From Acetobacteraceae bacterium (lineage in GTDB: Bacteria > Pseudomonadota > Alphaproteobacteria > Acetobacterales > Acetobacteraceae): 64,000 nucleotides of DNA. The notes beneath the pieces were generated by a model. The model was not told the origin of the DNA. It worked only from the letters and a program-made list of their open reading frames with translations, and did not search any database. The DNA is taken from assembly GCA_947475245.1 (NCBI GenBank), contig CANJLW010000001.1:348025-412024 (forward strand), given 5' to 3'. Numbering within the stretch: the stretch's first letter is position 1; each line of letters begins with the position of its first letter. Below, piece after piece: positions 35,739 through 44,529 of this stretch. The translations under genes were made by a program, and so were the position numbers.

Positions 35739-37418
35739 CTAAACCGAGATACGGTCCAGCGTGGCGGCGTTCATGCGCAAGACCAGTGTTCGGCGGATTT
35801 TTTGCGTCGGCGTCAAAAGCCCGTTTTCCACCGTGAAGGGGTCTACCGTGGCGTGCTTGCGAATGCGCTCCGTCACCGACAGGCGCTGGTTCACGCGGGC
35901 GACGGCGCGCCCGACGGCGGCGTCGTCCACGCCGTCGGCCGCGACCAGCAGCGCCGACAATCCTGCCCTGCCGTCGCCCGCGATGACCGCCTGGGCGATC
36001 TCGGGTTCGGCCATCAGCATGCCCTCTACCTTTGCCGGAGAGACGTTGTCGCCGCCCGACAGCACGATCATGTCCTTCTTGCGATCGGTGATGCGGAGAT
36101 AGCCGCGGTCGAGTTCGCCGATATCGCCGGTATGCAGCCAGCCGTCCTGGATCGCGGCCGCGGTATCGTCCGGTCGGCCCCAGTAGCCGGCCATGACGAG
36201 ATCACCGCGCACCAGGATTTCGCCGTCGTCGGCGATGCGGAGATCGACGCCTTGCAGGACGGGGCCGACAGTATCGATCCGCACGCGGTCCGGCGGGTTG
36301 GCGCTGATGACCGGGCCGGCCTCGGTCTGCCCGTAGCCTTGCAGGACCAGCAAGCCAAGGGCGAGAAAGAAACGACCGACTTCCGGATCAAGGCGCGCGC
36401 CGCCGGACATGGCGGCCTTGAGCCGACCGCCGAAACGGGCGCGGACCTTGGAGCGCACGAGACGATCGAGGATTGGATCGAGCAAGTGATCCAACAACGA
36501 CAGCGGCGCGCCGTCGACGCGTTTCAACCCGATGGACAGCGCGCGATTGAACAAGGTTTGCTTGAAGGGCGACTGGCGCGCGACCTGCGCCAGAACACGG
36601 GTGCGAATGACCTCCAGCACACGCGGCACGGCGGCGAACAGGGTGGGTTGGGCGGTCAGCATGTCCGCGGCCAGATGCTCCACGCCGCGGGCATAGACGA
36701 TTTCCGTGCCGATGCTGGGCAGGAAGAACTGTCCGACGGTGTGTTCGTAGCTGTGCGACAGCGGCAGGAAGGACAGGTAGGTTTCGTCCTTGGGGTTCAG
36801 CGGTCGCAGAAGTTCGAAAGCGCCGGCGCAGTTCGACAGGATGGCGCGGTGCGGCAGCATCACCCCCTTGGGCGCGCCTCCGGTGCCGGAGGTATAGATC
36901 AGGCAGGCCAGGGCGGTGTCGGGGATGATATCGGCCTGCGCGGCGATGTCGTCCGGGGCCGCGGTGTCGGCGATCAGGTCGGCCCAGTCCGGCCCGTCCA
37001 TCTCGATCAGGAGATCGAGGCCGGCGACCCGGTCGGCGGCGGCGCGGACGCGTTCGGCGAGGGCCGGGGAGGAGACGATCGCGACCCGGGCACCGCAGTC
37101 GCGCAGGACATGGGCGTGATCGTCGACGGTATTGGTGGTGTAGACCGGCACGGGAACGGCGCGCAGCGCGAGCAAAGCGGTTTCGGCGACCGGCACTTCG
37201 GGGCGGTTTTCGGCGCAGATCAGCACGCGGTCTCCCGCGCTTACGCCCGCGGCGCTCAGCCGACGCGCACACGACGCCGTTCGGCGACCGAACACGCCCC
37301 AGGTGACGGATTGCCACGCGCCGTCGCGGTACATGCGGTGCAGGGGTTTGTCGGGCCAGGCGCGCGCCAGGGCGAACATCATGGCGGCGAGGTTGGGCCA
37401 GTTTGGATAGGTCTGCAC
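35739..37418 (-). CDS. Long-chain acyl-CoA synthetase (AMP-binding family)
   Basis: A 559-residue adenylate-forming enzyme. Motifs in order: YTSGTGGAPKGVMLPH (ATP/AMP signature), GYGQTEAGPVIS, GWLHTGDIGELDRGYLRITDRKKDMIVLSGGDNVSP. These and the length match bacterial long-chain fatty acid:CoA ligases, activating fatty acids for beta-oxidation or lipid synthesis. I place the start at GTG 37418, where AAGGGAG precedes and the N-terminus TYPNWPNLAAMM aligns with the family; a 34-residue longer frame starts upstream. It is divergent from pepF across 116 bases. Confidence 0.9.
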   Translation of the reverse strand: MQTYPNWPNLAAMMFALARAWPDKPLHRMYRDGAWQSVTWGVFGRRTASCARRLSAAGVSAGDRVLICAENRPEVPVAETALLALRAVPVPVYTTNTVDDHAHVLRDCGARVAIVSSPALAERVRAAADRVAGLDLLIEMDGPDWADLIADTAAPDDIAAQADIIPDTALACLIYTSGTGGAPKGVMLPHRAILSNCAGAFELLRPLNPKDETYLSFLPLSHSYEHTVGQFFLPSIGTEIVYARGVEHLAADMLTAQPTLFAAVPRVLEVIRTRVLAQVARQSPFKQTLFNRALSIGLKRVDGAPLSLLDHLLDPILDRLVRSKVRARFGGRLKAAMSGGARLDPEVGRFFLALGLLVLQGYGQTEAGPVISANPPDRVRIDTVGPVLQGVDLRIADDGEILVRGDLVMAGYWGRPDDTAAAIQDGWLHTGDIGELDRGYLRITDRKKDMIVLSGGDNVSPAKVEGMLMAEPEIAQAVIAGDGRAGLSALLVAADGVDDAAVGRAVARVNQRLSVTERIRKHATVDPFTVENGLLTPTQKIRRTLVLRMNAATLDRISV

Positions 37419-37534
37419 GCGCGCTCCCTTGGAATCCCGCTCCGAATCCGGCTGCTTGCGTGACAGCCCTTTGACGTTGGGGAGTCCTAGCCTACATCCA
37501 GGGGGAACGCAGCTACCCAAGGACCGCCCCGACG

Positions 37535-39295
37535 ATGACCGAGACCTTGCCGACCTGGGACCTTTCCGACCTGTATCCCGCGCCCGACAGTTCGGCGACG
37601 ATGGATGATTTCACCCGGGCGGAACAGCGGGCGAAGGCGTTTTCGACCGCCTATGCCGGACGGTTGGCGGATTTGCCGGGAGCGGCGTTGGCTGCGGCGA
37701 TCGCGGAGTTCGAAGTGATCGAGGAAATACTGGGGCGGCTTGCATCCTATGCCGGGCTGTTGTTCGCGGGGGATTCGACCGATCCGTCGGTGGGAAAATT
37801 TTATCAGACGGTGAACGAGCGCGTGACGGCGATCGGCAGCGACCTGATTTTCTTCACGCTGGAGTTGAACCGGTTGGACGACGCGGTCCTGGAACGGAAG
37901 CTCGTTGATCCGGCCGCGGCGCGCTATCGCCCGTGGCTGCGCGATTTGCGTGTGTTCCGTCCGCATCAGTTGGACGATCAACTGGAAAAGCTGCTGCACG
38001 AGAAAGAGGTGACCGGGCATTCGGCCTGGAATCGCCTGTTCGATGAGACGGTCGCGGGCATGCGCATCGATCTGGCGGGCGAAAGCCTGACGGTGAGCGC
38101 TACGCTGAACAAGCTGTCCGACGGCGACCGGGCAGTGCGCGAGGCCGCCGGCAAGGCGATCGGCAAGGCGTTCGGCGACAATATCAAGCTGTTCTCGTTG
38201 ATCACCAACACCTTGGCCAAGGACAAGGAGATCATCGACACCTGGCGGCATTACCCGCGCCCCGGCAGCTATCGCAACCGTTCCAACATGGTCGAGGACG
38301 AGGTGGTCGACGCGCTGGCGAGCGCGGTGCGCGCGTCGTATCCGCGCCTGGCGCACCGCTATTATGCCATGAAGGCGAAATGGCTGGGGCTGGAAAAACT
38401 ACAGCATTGGGACCGCAACGCGCCGTTGCCGAACGACGACGATCGCCGCATTCCCTGGGCGGAGGCGCAAGAGCGGGTTCTGAGCGCCTATGGCGCGTTC
38501 AGCCCGGAACTGGCGTCGGTCGGCAAGCGCTTCTTCGATAACCCCTGGATCGATGCGACATTGAAACCCGGCAAGTCCGGCGGTGCGTTCGCCCATCCGA
38601 CCGTTCCCAGCGCGCACCCGTATCTGCTGCTGAACTATCACGGCAAAACGCGCGATGTGATGACGCTGGCGCATGAGCTGGGGCATGGCGTGCACCAGGT
38701 GCTGGCCGGCGCGCAGGGCTACCTGATGTCGGGCACGCCGCTGACCCTGGCGGAAACCGCAAGTGTGTTCGGCGAGATGCTGACGTTTCGGTCGCTGTTG
38801 GACGCGGCCACTCCGGCGCAGCGGCGGATCATGCTGGCCTCTAAGGTTGAGGACATGCTGAACACGGTGGTGCGTCAGGTTGCGTTCTACCGTTTCGAGA
38901 CGTTGTTGCACGACGAGCGGCGGAGCGGGGAGTTGCTGCCGGAGCGGATCGGCGAAATCTGGATGCAGGTGCAGACCGAAAGCCTGGGGCCGGCGTTCGA
39001 CTTCACGCCGGAATACAACGTGTTCTGGGCTTACGTGCCGCATTTCATTCACTCGCCGTTCTATGTCTATGCCTATGCGTTCGGCGACTGTTTGGTGAAT
39101 GCGCTGTATTCGGTTTTCCAGGATGGGCATCCGGGCTTCCAGGCGCGGTATCTGGACATGCTGCGGGCGGGCGGCACCAAACGGCACAAGGAACTGCTGG
39201 CCCCGTTCGGGCTGGACGCATCCGATCCGGCCTTCTGGACGCGCGGGTTGGATGTGATCGCGGGCTTCATCGACGAATTGGATCAGCCGGGATGA
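37535..39295 (+). CDS. pepF: M3-family oligoendopeptidase F
   Basis: A 586-residue zinc metallopeptidase. The active site AHELGHGVHQ gives His380, Glu381 and His384, and a downstream Glu (LAETASVFGEM) is the third metal ligand. The length and the N-terminal helical domain (DLSDLYPAPDS start) fit the PepF/M3 clade. It would cut peptides of about 7-20 residues in the cytoplasm. An ABC1 kinase gene follows by 36 bases in the same direction. Confidence 0.95.
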   Translation: MTETLPTWDLSDLYPAPDSSATMDDFTRAEQRAKAFSTAYAGRLADLPGAALAAAIAEFEVIEEILGRLASYAGLLFAGDSTDPSVGKFYQTVNERVTAIGSDLIFFTLELNRLDDAVLERKLVDPAAARYRPWLRDLRVFRPHQLDDQLEKLLHEKEVTGHSAWNRLFDETVAGMRIDLAGESLTVSATLNKLSDGDRAVREAAGKAIGKAFGDNIKLFSLITNTLAKDKEIIDTWRHYPRPGSYRNRSNMVEDEVVDALASAVRASYPRLAHRYYAMKAKWLGLEKLQHWDRNAPLPNDDDRRIPWAEAQERVLSAYGAFSPELASVGKRFFDNPWIDATLKPGKSGGAFAHPTVPSAHPYLLLNYHGKTRDVMTLAHELGHGVHQVLAGAQGYLMSGTPLTLAETASVFGEMLTFRSLLDAATPAQRRIMLASKVEDMLNTVVRQVAFYRFETLLHDERRSGELLPERIGEIWMQVQTESLGPAFDFTPEYNVFWAYVPHFIHSPFYVYAYAFGDCLVNALYSVFQDGHPGFQARYLDMLRAGGTKRHKELLAPFGLDASDPAFWTRGLDVIAGFIDELDQPG

Positions 39296-39331
39296 TCGCC
39301 GTGTTCGCGCCGCTTTGGGAAAGTGCCGGTC

Positions 39332-40675
39332 ATGTCGGGGAGTAATATCTTCGGCGAGTTGCGGCGCTTCGCCCGCACCTCGGGTGCCGTGGGCGGCATC
39401 GCCGCGCGGGTCGCGGGCGCGCGGATGTTTGGCATTCAGACCGATCGCGCGGCGCATGCCGAGGATCTGAAGACGATTTTGGGCGGGTTGAAGGGCCCGC
39501 TGATGAAGGTGGCGCAGTTCCTGTCGACGGTGCCGGATGCCCTGCCGGCGGAATATGCCGCCGAACTGGCGCAGTTGCAGGCCAATGCGCCGGCGATGGG
39601 CTGGAACTTCGTGCGCCGGCGGATGGCGAGCGAACTGGGGCCGGATTGGCGTTCGCGCTTTGCCGACTTCGAGCAGACAGCCACCGCCGCCGCGTCTCTT
39701 GGTCAGGTCCATCGCGCTCGGCTGCCCGACGGGCAGGATGTTGCGTGCAAGTTGCAATACCCCGACATGCCCAGCGTGGTGGAAGCGGATTTGCGTCAGT
39801 TGAAGCTGGCAATGGCGGTGTACCACCGGATGGACAACGCCATCCAGCACGAGGAAATCTATAAGGAACTGACCGAACGTTTACGTGAAGAACTGGACTA
39901 CGAGCGCGAGGCCGCGCAGATGCGGCTCTACGGTTTGATGCTGGCGGAACATCCGACCGTGCATGTTCCGACCCCGGTCGATGCTTATTCGACCAAGCGA
40001 TTGCTGACCATGAGTTGGCTTGAAGGCCGCCCGCTGATGGACAGGCTGAAAGAAGACCCGCCGCAGGACGAACGGAACCGTATCGCCGAGGCGTTGTTTC
40101 GCGCCTGGTATGTGCCGTTTTATCGCTACGGCGTCATTCACGGCGATCCGCATATGGGGAACTATCAGGTGCGCGCCGACGGCTCCGTCAATCTGCTGGA
40201 TTTTGGCGCCATTCGCGTGTTTCCGCCGCATTTCGTGCGTGGTGTGATCGCGCTGTTCGAGGCGGTGCGCGACAACGACGATGCCAAGGCGCACGAGGCC
40301 TACCGCATCTGGGGCTTTACCGATCTGTCCGACGAGAAGATGGCGGTGCTGAACCTGTGGGCGAAGTTCCTGTACGAGCCGCTGACGCAGGATCGCGTGC
40401 GCCGTATCCAGGAAACCGAGGACCCGCAATTCGGCCGAGCAGTGGCGGAGCAGGTGCATGCGGGGCTGAAACGGACGGGCGGGGTGAAGCCGCCGCGCGA
40501 GTTCGTGTTGATGGATCGTTCGGCGATCGGGTTGGGCGGCGTGTTCCTGCGGCTGCGCGCGGAGTTGAACTGGAGCCGGCTGTTTCACGACCTGATCGAC
40601 GATTTCAATGCGTCGGAGTTGGCGGAACGACAGGCGGCGGCTTTGGAACAAGCGGGTGTGCCGGCCTCGGGATAG
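39332..40675 (+). CDS. ABC1/UbiB/AarF-type atypical kinase
   Basis: A 447-residue protein of the ABC1 (UbiB) family, which carries the family's modified nucleotide loop AAASLGQVHRARL and the KxGQ-like KVAQFLS motif. Catalytic features HGDPHMGNY and LLDFGAIR are intact. Family members support ubiquinone synthesis or lipid homeostasis through ATPase activity; no C-terminal membrane helices are obvious here, so it may not be UbiB itself. The ATG at 39332 with GGGA eleven bases upstream is preferred to GTG 39323, which sits too close to that site. Confidence 0.9.
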   Translation: MSGSNIFGELRRFARTSGAVGGIAARVAGARMFGIQTDRAAHAEDLKTILGGLKGPLMKVAQFLSTVPDALPAEYAAELAQLQANAPAMGWNFVRRRMASELGPDWRSRFADFEQTATAAASLGQVHRARLPDGQDVACKLQYPDMPSVVEADLRQLKLAMAVYHRMDNAIQHEEIYKELTERLREELDYEREAAQMRLYGLMLAEHPTVHVPTPVDAYSTKRLLTMSWLEGRPLMDRLKEDPPQDERNRIAEALFRAWYVPFYRYGVIHGDPHMGNYQVRADGSVNLLDFGAIRVFPPHFVRGVIALFEAVRDNDDAKAHEAYRIWGFTDLSDEKMAVLNLWAKFLYEPLTQDRVRRIQETEDPQFGRAVAEQVHAGLKRTGGVKPPREFVLMDRSAIGLGGVFLRLRAELNWSRLFHDLIDDFNASELAERQAAALEQAGVPASG

Positions 40676-40743
40676 AGGCTGCACATACAGTCGTCTGCCC
40701 GGAATTTGTGGACGATTGGGTGGTTTTCGGCTATTTTGCGGCT

Positions 40744-41085
40744 ATGAACGCGGTACCGTTTGACACCTTGAAGATGGCCCGGAAGCTTGAAGCAGCCGGT
40801 TTTCCGGTCGGTCAGGCCGCGGGTGCCGCCGAAGCGATGGTCGATGCCATGAACGGTGCCGATCTGGCGACAAAGGCTGACCTGACGTCGGAGATCCGCT
40901 CGCTGAAAATCGATCTTGAAAACAAGATTGATCGCCTCGAAACTAAGATCGACCGCGTCGAAACCAGGCTCGACGGGAAAATCGAGCTTCTGCGGCGGGA
41001 CATGACCATCCGTCTTGGGGCTATGCTGATTGCCAGCACGAGTATCGTGCTTACCGCCATGCGGTTCATGCCGCTGCATCCGTAA
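40744..41085 (+). CDS. CCDC90/DUF1640-like coiled-coil protein
   Basis: A 113-residue protein. The N-terminal part (FDTLKMARKLEAAGFPVGQA) matches the head of DUF1640/CCDC90 proteins, the bacterial relatives of the mitochondrial MCUR1 family. A heptad coiled coil spans residues 48-88 (for example KIDRLETKIDRVETRLDGKI), and a C-terminal hydrophobic segment (93-107) may anchor it in the membrane. It has its own start, 69 bases after the ABC1 kinase. A hairpin follows its stop. The function is unknown. Confidence 0.8.
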   Translation: MNAVPFDTLKMARKLEAAGFPVGQAAGAAEAMVDAMNGADLATKADLTSEIRSLKIDLENKIDRLETKIDRVETRLDGKIELLRRDMTIRLGAMLIASTSIVLTAMRFMPLHP

Positions 41086-41093
41086 GTCGCGAT

Positions 41094-41118
41094 CGGGCGG
41101 GTGCGTCGTACCCGCCCG
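41094..41118 (+). terminator. Hairpin between convergent coiled-coil and SDR genes
   Basis: A perfect 9-bp stem: CGGGCGGGT (41094-41102) pairs with ACCCGCCCG (41110-41118) around a seven-base loop. It sits nine bases after the coiled-coil gene and 15 bases before the convergent SDR stop. No T-tract is present on either side, so it may be a bidirectional, GC-only terminator. Confidence 0.55.
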
Positions 41119-41133
41119 TCCGGTCCGGCCGCC

Positions 41134-41913
41134 TTAACCCCCCAGGCGTGAAATGCGCCCGGCTGTCAGCCCGCCGTCAATCACCAGTTCCGAACCGGTC
41201 ATGTGGCTGGACTGATCGGAGGCGAGAAACAGAATGCCATTCGCGATCTCCTCTGCCTGACCTGGCTTACCCAGCGGCACCGAATTCGCGGCGATCTGGT
41301 TGGGGTCCAGGGCGGCATTCGAACGTTGCGGGATCTTCGTCCAGATGGGGGTCGCGATGATCCCGGGATGCACGGAATTGACCCGGATACCGTCCTGCGC
41401 CTGCGCGCATTCCAGCGCCATCGACTTGGCGAACAGTCTGACCGCGCCCTTTGTCGCGCTGTAACCGGCAAGCCCGGCCGAACCGCGCAACCCCGCGACC
41501 GATGACAGCATCACGATCGATCCGCCATTGCCGGCGCGACGCATCGCGGGAATGCAATATTTTACCGACAGGAATACGCCGTCGACATTGATCGCCATCT
41601 GGCGGCGCCAATCGGCCAACGACATGTCGATCGCCGGTCCCATGATACCGATGCCGGCATTGGCGACCATGATATCCAGTCGGCCCCATTTTTTCTCTGC
41701 CGTATCGATCACCGCCTGCCAGCCGGCTTCCTCGGCCACGTCGTGGTGCAGGTAAACGCCGCCGACTTCCTCGGCCAATGCCGTCCCGGCGTTGTCGTCG
41801 AGATCGGTCAGCACCAGCTTCGCGCCCTCGCGTGCCAGCACGCGGGCTGTTGCCGCGCCGATGCCGGACGCGGCGCCGGTGACGATGCCCACCTTGCCGT
41901 CGAGTTGACCCAT
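41134..41913 (-). CDS. Short-chain dehydrogenase/reductase
   Basis: A 259-residue classical SDR: TGAASGIGAATA cofactor motif, Asp in LVLTDLDD (NAD preference), NAGIG, catalytic Ser in MLSSVAG, YSATK, and the C-terminal MTGSELVIDGG typical of FabG-like enzymes such as cyclohexanol or 3-alpha-hydroxysteroid dehydrogenases. The ATG at 41913 is preceded by GGAGG on the minus strand (GGAGGAAATC). It is divergent from another SDR across a 141-base region holding a tandem repeat. The substrate is unknown. Confidence 0.9.
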   Translation of the reverse strand: MGQLDGKVGIVTGAASGIGAATARVLAREGAKLVLTDLDDNAGTALAEEVGGVYLHHDVAEEAGWQAVIDTAEKKWGRLDIMVANAGIGIMGPAIDMSLADWRRQMAINVDGVFLSVKYCIPAMRRAGNGGSIVMLSSVAGLRGSAGLAGYSATKGAVRLFAKSMALECAQAQDGIRVNSVHPGIIATPIWTKIPQRSNAALDPNQIAANSVPLGKPGQAEEIANGILFLASDQSSHMTGSELVIDGGLTAGRISRLGG

Positions 41914-41972
41914 GATTTCCTCCATTTCCAATCGTTCCGTGCATTTCACCCGGGCAATCCCGGTTCGGCAAC

Positions 41973-42028
41973 CTTCCGTTTTGCACGCGCGCCCCGCACC
42001 CTTTCGTTTTGTACGCGCTCCCCGCACG
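41973..42028. repeat. Tandem 28-bp direct repeat between divergent SDR genes
   Basis: Two adjacent 28-base units, 41973-42000 and 42001-42028, are identical at 24 of 28 positions. The shared core is CGTTTTG-Y-ACGCGC-K-CCCCGCAC. They lie between the start codons of the divergent SDRs, 27 bases upstream of the plus-strand start, so they are well placed as a double operator or as a promoter duplication. Confidence 0.75.
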
Positions 42029-42054
42029 ATGGGGCGAACAAGCAGGAGGACACC

Positions 42055-42840
42055 ATGCTCAAGGGAAAATCGGCGCTGATCACAGGCTCGTTGGGCGGCA
42101 TCGGCTTTGCCACCGCTCGGGCACTGGCGGAACTGGGCTGCGACGTGATGCTGAACGGCTTCGCGCCCGCCGACACGATCGCCGAAAAAGTCGCGGAAAT
42201 CGCCGAACTGGGTGTGCGGGCGGCGCATCACAACGCCGATCTGCGTAAGCCGGAGGAGATCGCGGCGCTGATCGAGGCGACGAACCGTGCCTATGGCGGG
42301 CCCGATATCCTGGTGAACAATGCCGTCGTCCGGTATTTCGGCGCGGTCGAGAATTTCGCGCCGGAGCATTGGGACGAAGCCCTGGCGGTCAACCTGTCGG
42401 CCCCGTTCCACACAATCCGCCTCGCCTTGCCGAACATGAAATCCAAGGGCTGGGGGCGGATCGTCAACATGGCCTCGATCTACGGGATGTTCGCAACGGT
42501 CAATCGTATCGATTACATCACAACCAAAACGGCGCTGATCGGCCTGACCCGCGCCGTGGCGTTGGAAGTCGCGCGCACCGACATCACCTGCAACGCGATC
42601 TGTCCCGGCACCGTCCTGACGCCGGCCATCGAATGGCGTTTGCGCCAGGAAATGCAGCGCGACGGCACAAGCTGGGAGGAGGCGGAGGAGCAGTTCCTCG
42701 CGATCCGCCAACCGTCGCGCCGGTTCGTGAAGGACGAGAATGTCGCCGGATTGATCGCCTTTCTGTGCGGACCGCACAGCGGCGACATCAACGGGGCATC
42801 GCTGCCGATCGACGGGACCTGGCTGGCGGGCAGGGGGTAG
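42055..42840 (+). CDS. 3-hydroxybutyrate-dehydrogenase-like SDR
   Basis: A 261-residue SDR. TGSLGGIG cofactor motif, NNAVV in place of NNAG, catalytic Ser in NMASIYG, YITTK Tyr/Lys pair and CNAICPGTVLTP. This set, with the C-terminal EDGT-like region DGTSWEEAEEQFLAIRQPSRRFV, is typical of D-3-hydroxybutyrate dehydrogenase and close relatives. The ATG follows AGGAGGA. It is divergent from the SDR at 41134-41913 and upstream of the transhydrogenase operon, which lies in the same direction 127 bases on. Confidence 0.87.
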   Translation: MLKGKSALITGSLGGIGFATARALAELGCDVMLNGFAPADTIAEKVAEIAELGVRAAHHNADLRKPEEIAALIEATNRAYGGPDILVNNAVVRYFGAVENFAPEHWDEALAVNLSAPFHTIRLALPNMKSKGWGRIVNMASIYGMFATVNRIDYITTKTALIGLTRAVALEVARTDITCNAICPGTVLTPAIEWRLRQEMQRDGTSWEEAEEQFLAIRQPSRRFVKDENVAGLIAFLCGPHSGDINGASLPIDGTWLAGRG

Positions 42841-42967
42841 AACCCGGCCGCGGAACGGCGCGCCCCTTGCGCATCGGGCCGGCGCGGTGCATTGAGATAA
42901 GTGCCATTGTCTGGGGCAACGGCGTGCGGTTTCGCGCGGCCTGTTCCCAAGCGCGAAGGAATAAAAT

Positions 42968-44107
42968 ATGCGCCTTGCGGTGCTAAAGGAACGACGCTCG
43001 GCGGAAACCCGCGTTGCCGCCACACCCGACACCGTCAAGCGACTGATCGCCCTGGGTGTAAGCGTTGCCATCGAGTCCGGGGCCGGCCTCTCCGCTTCCA
43101 TTCCCGACGCCGAATATACCGCCGCGGGCGCCGCCATCGTGCCTGACGCCGCCGCCGCGCTGGAAGGCGCGGAAGTCGTCTTCGCGGTTCAGGCACCGCT
43201 GCCCGAGCAGCGGGCGCTGATCCGTCGCGGCGCGCTGCTGGTCTGCATCTCCGGCGCATTCTCCGACGCCGACCTGGTGCCGAACCTCGCCGCCGCCGGG
43301 ATCGATACGGCGGCGATGGAATTGCTGCCCCGCATCACCCGCGCGCAGTCGATGGACGTTTTGTCGAGCCAGGCCAACCTCGCCGGCTATCGCGCGATCA
43401 TCGAGGGCGCGAACGCCTTCCAGCGTGGGTTCCCCATGATGATGACCGCCGCCGGCACCGTGCCGCCCGCGCGCGTTTTCGTGATCGGCGCGGGCGTCGC
43501 CGGGCTGCAGGCCATCGCGACGGCCCGCCGGCTGGGCGCGATCGTTTCCGCCACTGACGTTCGTCCGGCCGCGAAGGAAGAAATCAAATCCCTCGGCGCC
43601 ACCTTCGTTGGGGTGGAAGATCAGGAAACCGCCGGCCAGACCGGTGCCTATGCCAAGGAAATGAGCGACGCTTTCCGCCAGAAGCAGGCCGAGTTGATGG
43701 CGACGACGGTCGCCAAGAACGACATGGTCATCTGCACCGCGCTGGTGATGGGCCGCAAGGCCCCCATCATCGTGACGCAGGCAATGGTCGATGCCATGCG
43801 TCCGGGCAGCGTGATCGTCGATCTCGCGTCCGACGCGGGCGGCAATTGCGCCGCGACCGTGCCGGGTGAACGCATCGTCACGCCCAACGGTGTCATCGTT
43901 CTCGGCTACCACAACTGGCCCGGACGCATCGCCGTCGCGTCCTCCGCCCTGTATGCGCGTAATCTGGTGACCTTCCTGTCCACCTTCTGGGACAAGGACC
44001 GCCGCACGCCGAACCTACCGGTCGACGACGACATCGTGAAAGGCGTCATGCTGACCCGCGGCGGCGCCATCGTGCATCCCAGCTTCGCGCCGTCCCAGGC
44101 CGCTTGA
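42968..44107 (+). CDS. pntAA: NAD(P) transhydrogenase subunit alpha part 1 (PntAA)
   Basis: A 379-residue NAD(H)-binding domain I of proton-translocating transhydrogenase. It shows [19 protein letters not shown] at the N-terminus, the mobile-loop/NAD region [20 protein letters not shown] and [10 protein letters not shown]-like [11 protein letters not shown]. The split three-gene form (AA, AB, B) is typical of alphaproteobacteria such as Rhodospirillum rubrum. The GAAGGAA ribosome site is clear. It supplies hydride from NADH to PntB to make NADPH at the cost of the proton gradient. Confidence 0.96.
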   Translation: MRLAVLKERRSAETRVAATPDTVKRLIALGVSVAIESGAGLSASIPDAEYTAAGAAIVPDAAAALEGAEVVFAVQAPLPEQRALIRRGALLVCISGAFSDADLVPNLAAAGIDTAAMELLPRITRAQSMDVLSSQANLAGYRAIIEGANAFQRGFPMMMTAAGTVPPARVFVIGAGVAGLQAIATARRLGAIVSATDVRPAAKEEIKSLGATFVGVEDQETAGQTGAYAKEMSDAFRQKQAELMATTVAKNDMVICTALVMGRKAPIIVTQAMVDAMRPGSVIVDLASDAGGNCAATVPGERIVTPNGVIVLGYHNWPGRIAVASSALYARNLVTFLSTFWDKDRRTPNLPVDDDIVKGVMLTRGGAIVHPSFAPSQAA

Positions 44108-44126
44108 TACACCGGAGAATGGATCG

Positions 44127-44519
44127 ATGAACCCATCCCAGTTCGCGGAAGAGGCATCCAAGCTCGCGGAACGCGCCAACGCGCTCGCGGCCAACGCCCA
44201 GGCCTTTGCGAGCAGCGCCGGCGTGGTGGCGGCGGAAGCCGAACCCTTCGTCTTCCTGCTGGCCATCTTTCTGATGGCCTGCTTCGTTGGATACTACGTG
44301 GTCTGGAACGTCACGCCGGCACTGCATTCGCCGCTGATGGCCGTGACCAACGCGATTTCCTCGGTGATCATTGTCGGCGCCATGCTGGCGACGGGGTTGG
44401 GATCGTCGGGCTGGGCGATGGGTTTCGGGTTCATCGCCGTTATCCTGGCGTCGGTGAACATCTTTGGCGGGTTCGTCGTGACGCAGCGCATGCTCTCGAT
44501 GTTCAAAAAGAAACAATAG
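44127..44519 (+). CDS. pntAB: NAD(P) transhydrogenase subunit alpha part 2 (PntAB)
   Basis: A 130-residue membrane subunit with a helical N-terminus (residues 1-30) and three to four membrane helices, including the conserved [22 protein letters not shown] segment. It forms the proton channel with the membrane part of PntB. It lies 19 bases after pntAA and ten before pntB, the middle gene of the operon. Confidence 0.95.
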   Translation: MNPSQFAEEASKLAERANALAANAQAFASSAGVVAAEAEPFVFLLAIFLMACFVGYYVVWNVTPALHSPLMAVTNAISSVIIVGAMLATGLGSSGWAMGFGFIAVILASVNIFGGFVVTQRMLSMFKKKQ

Positions 44520-44529
44520 GTCGCGGACC

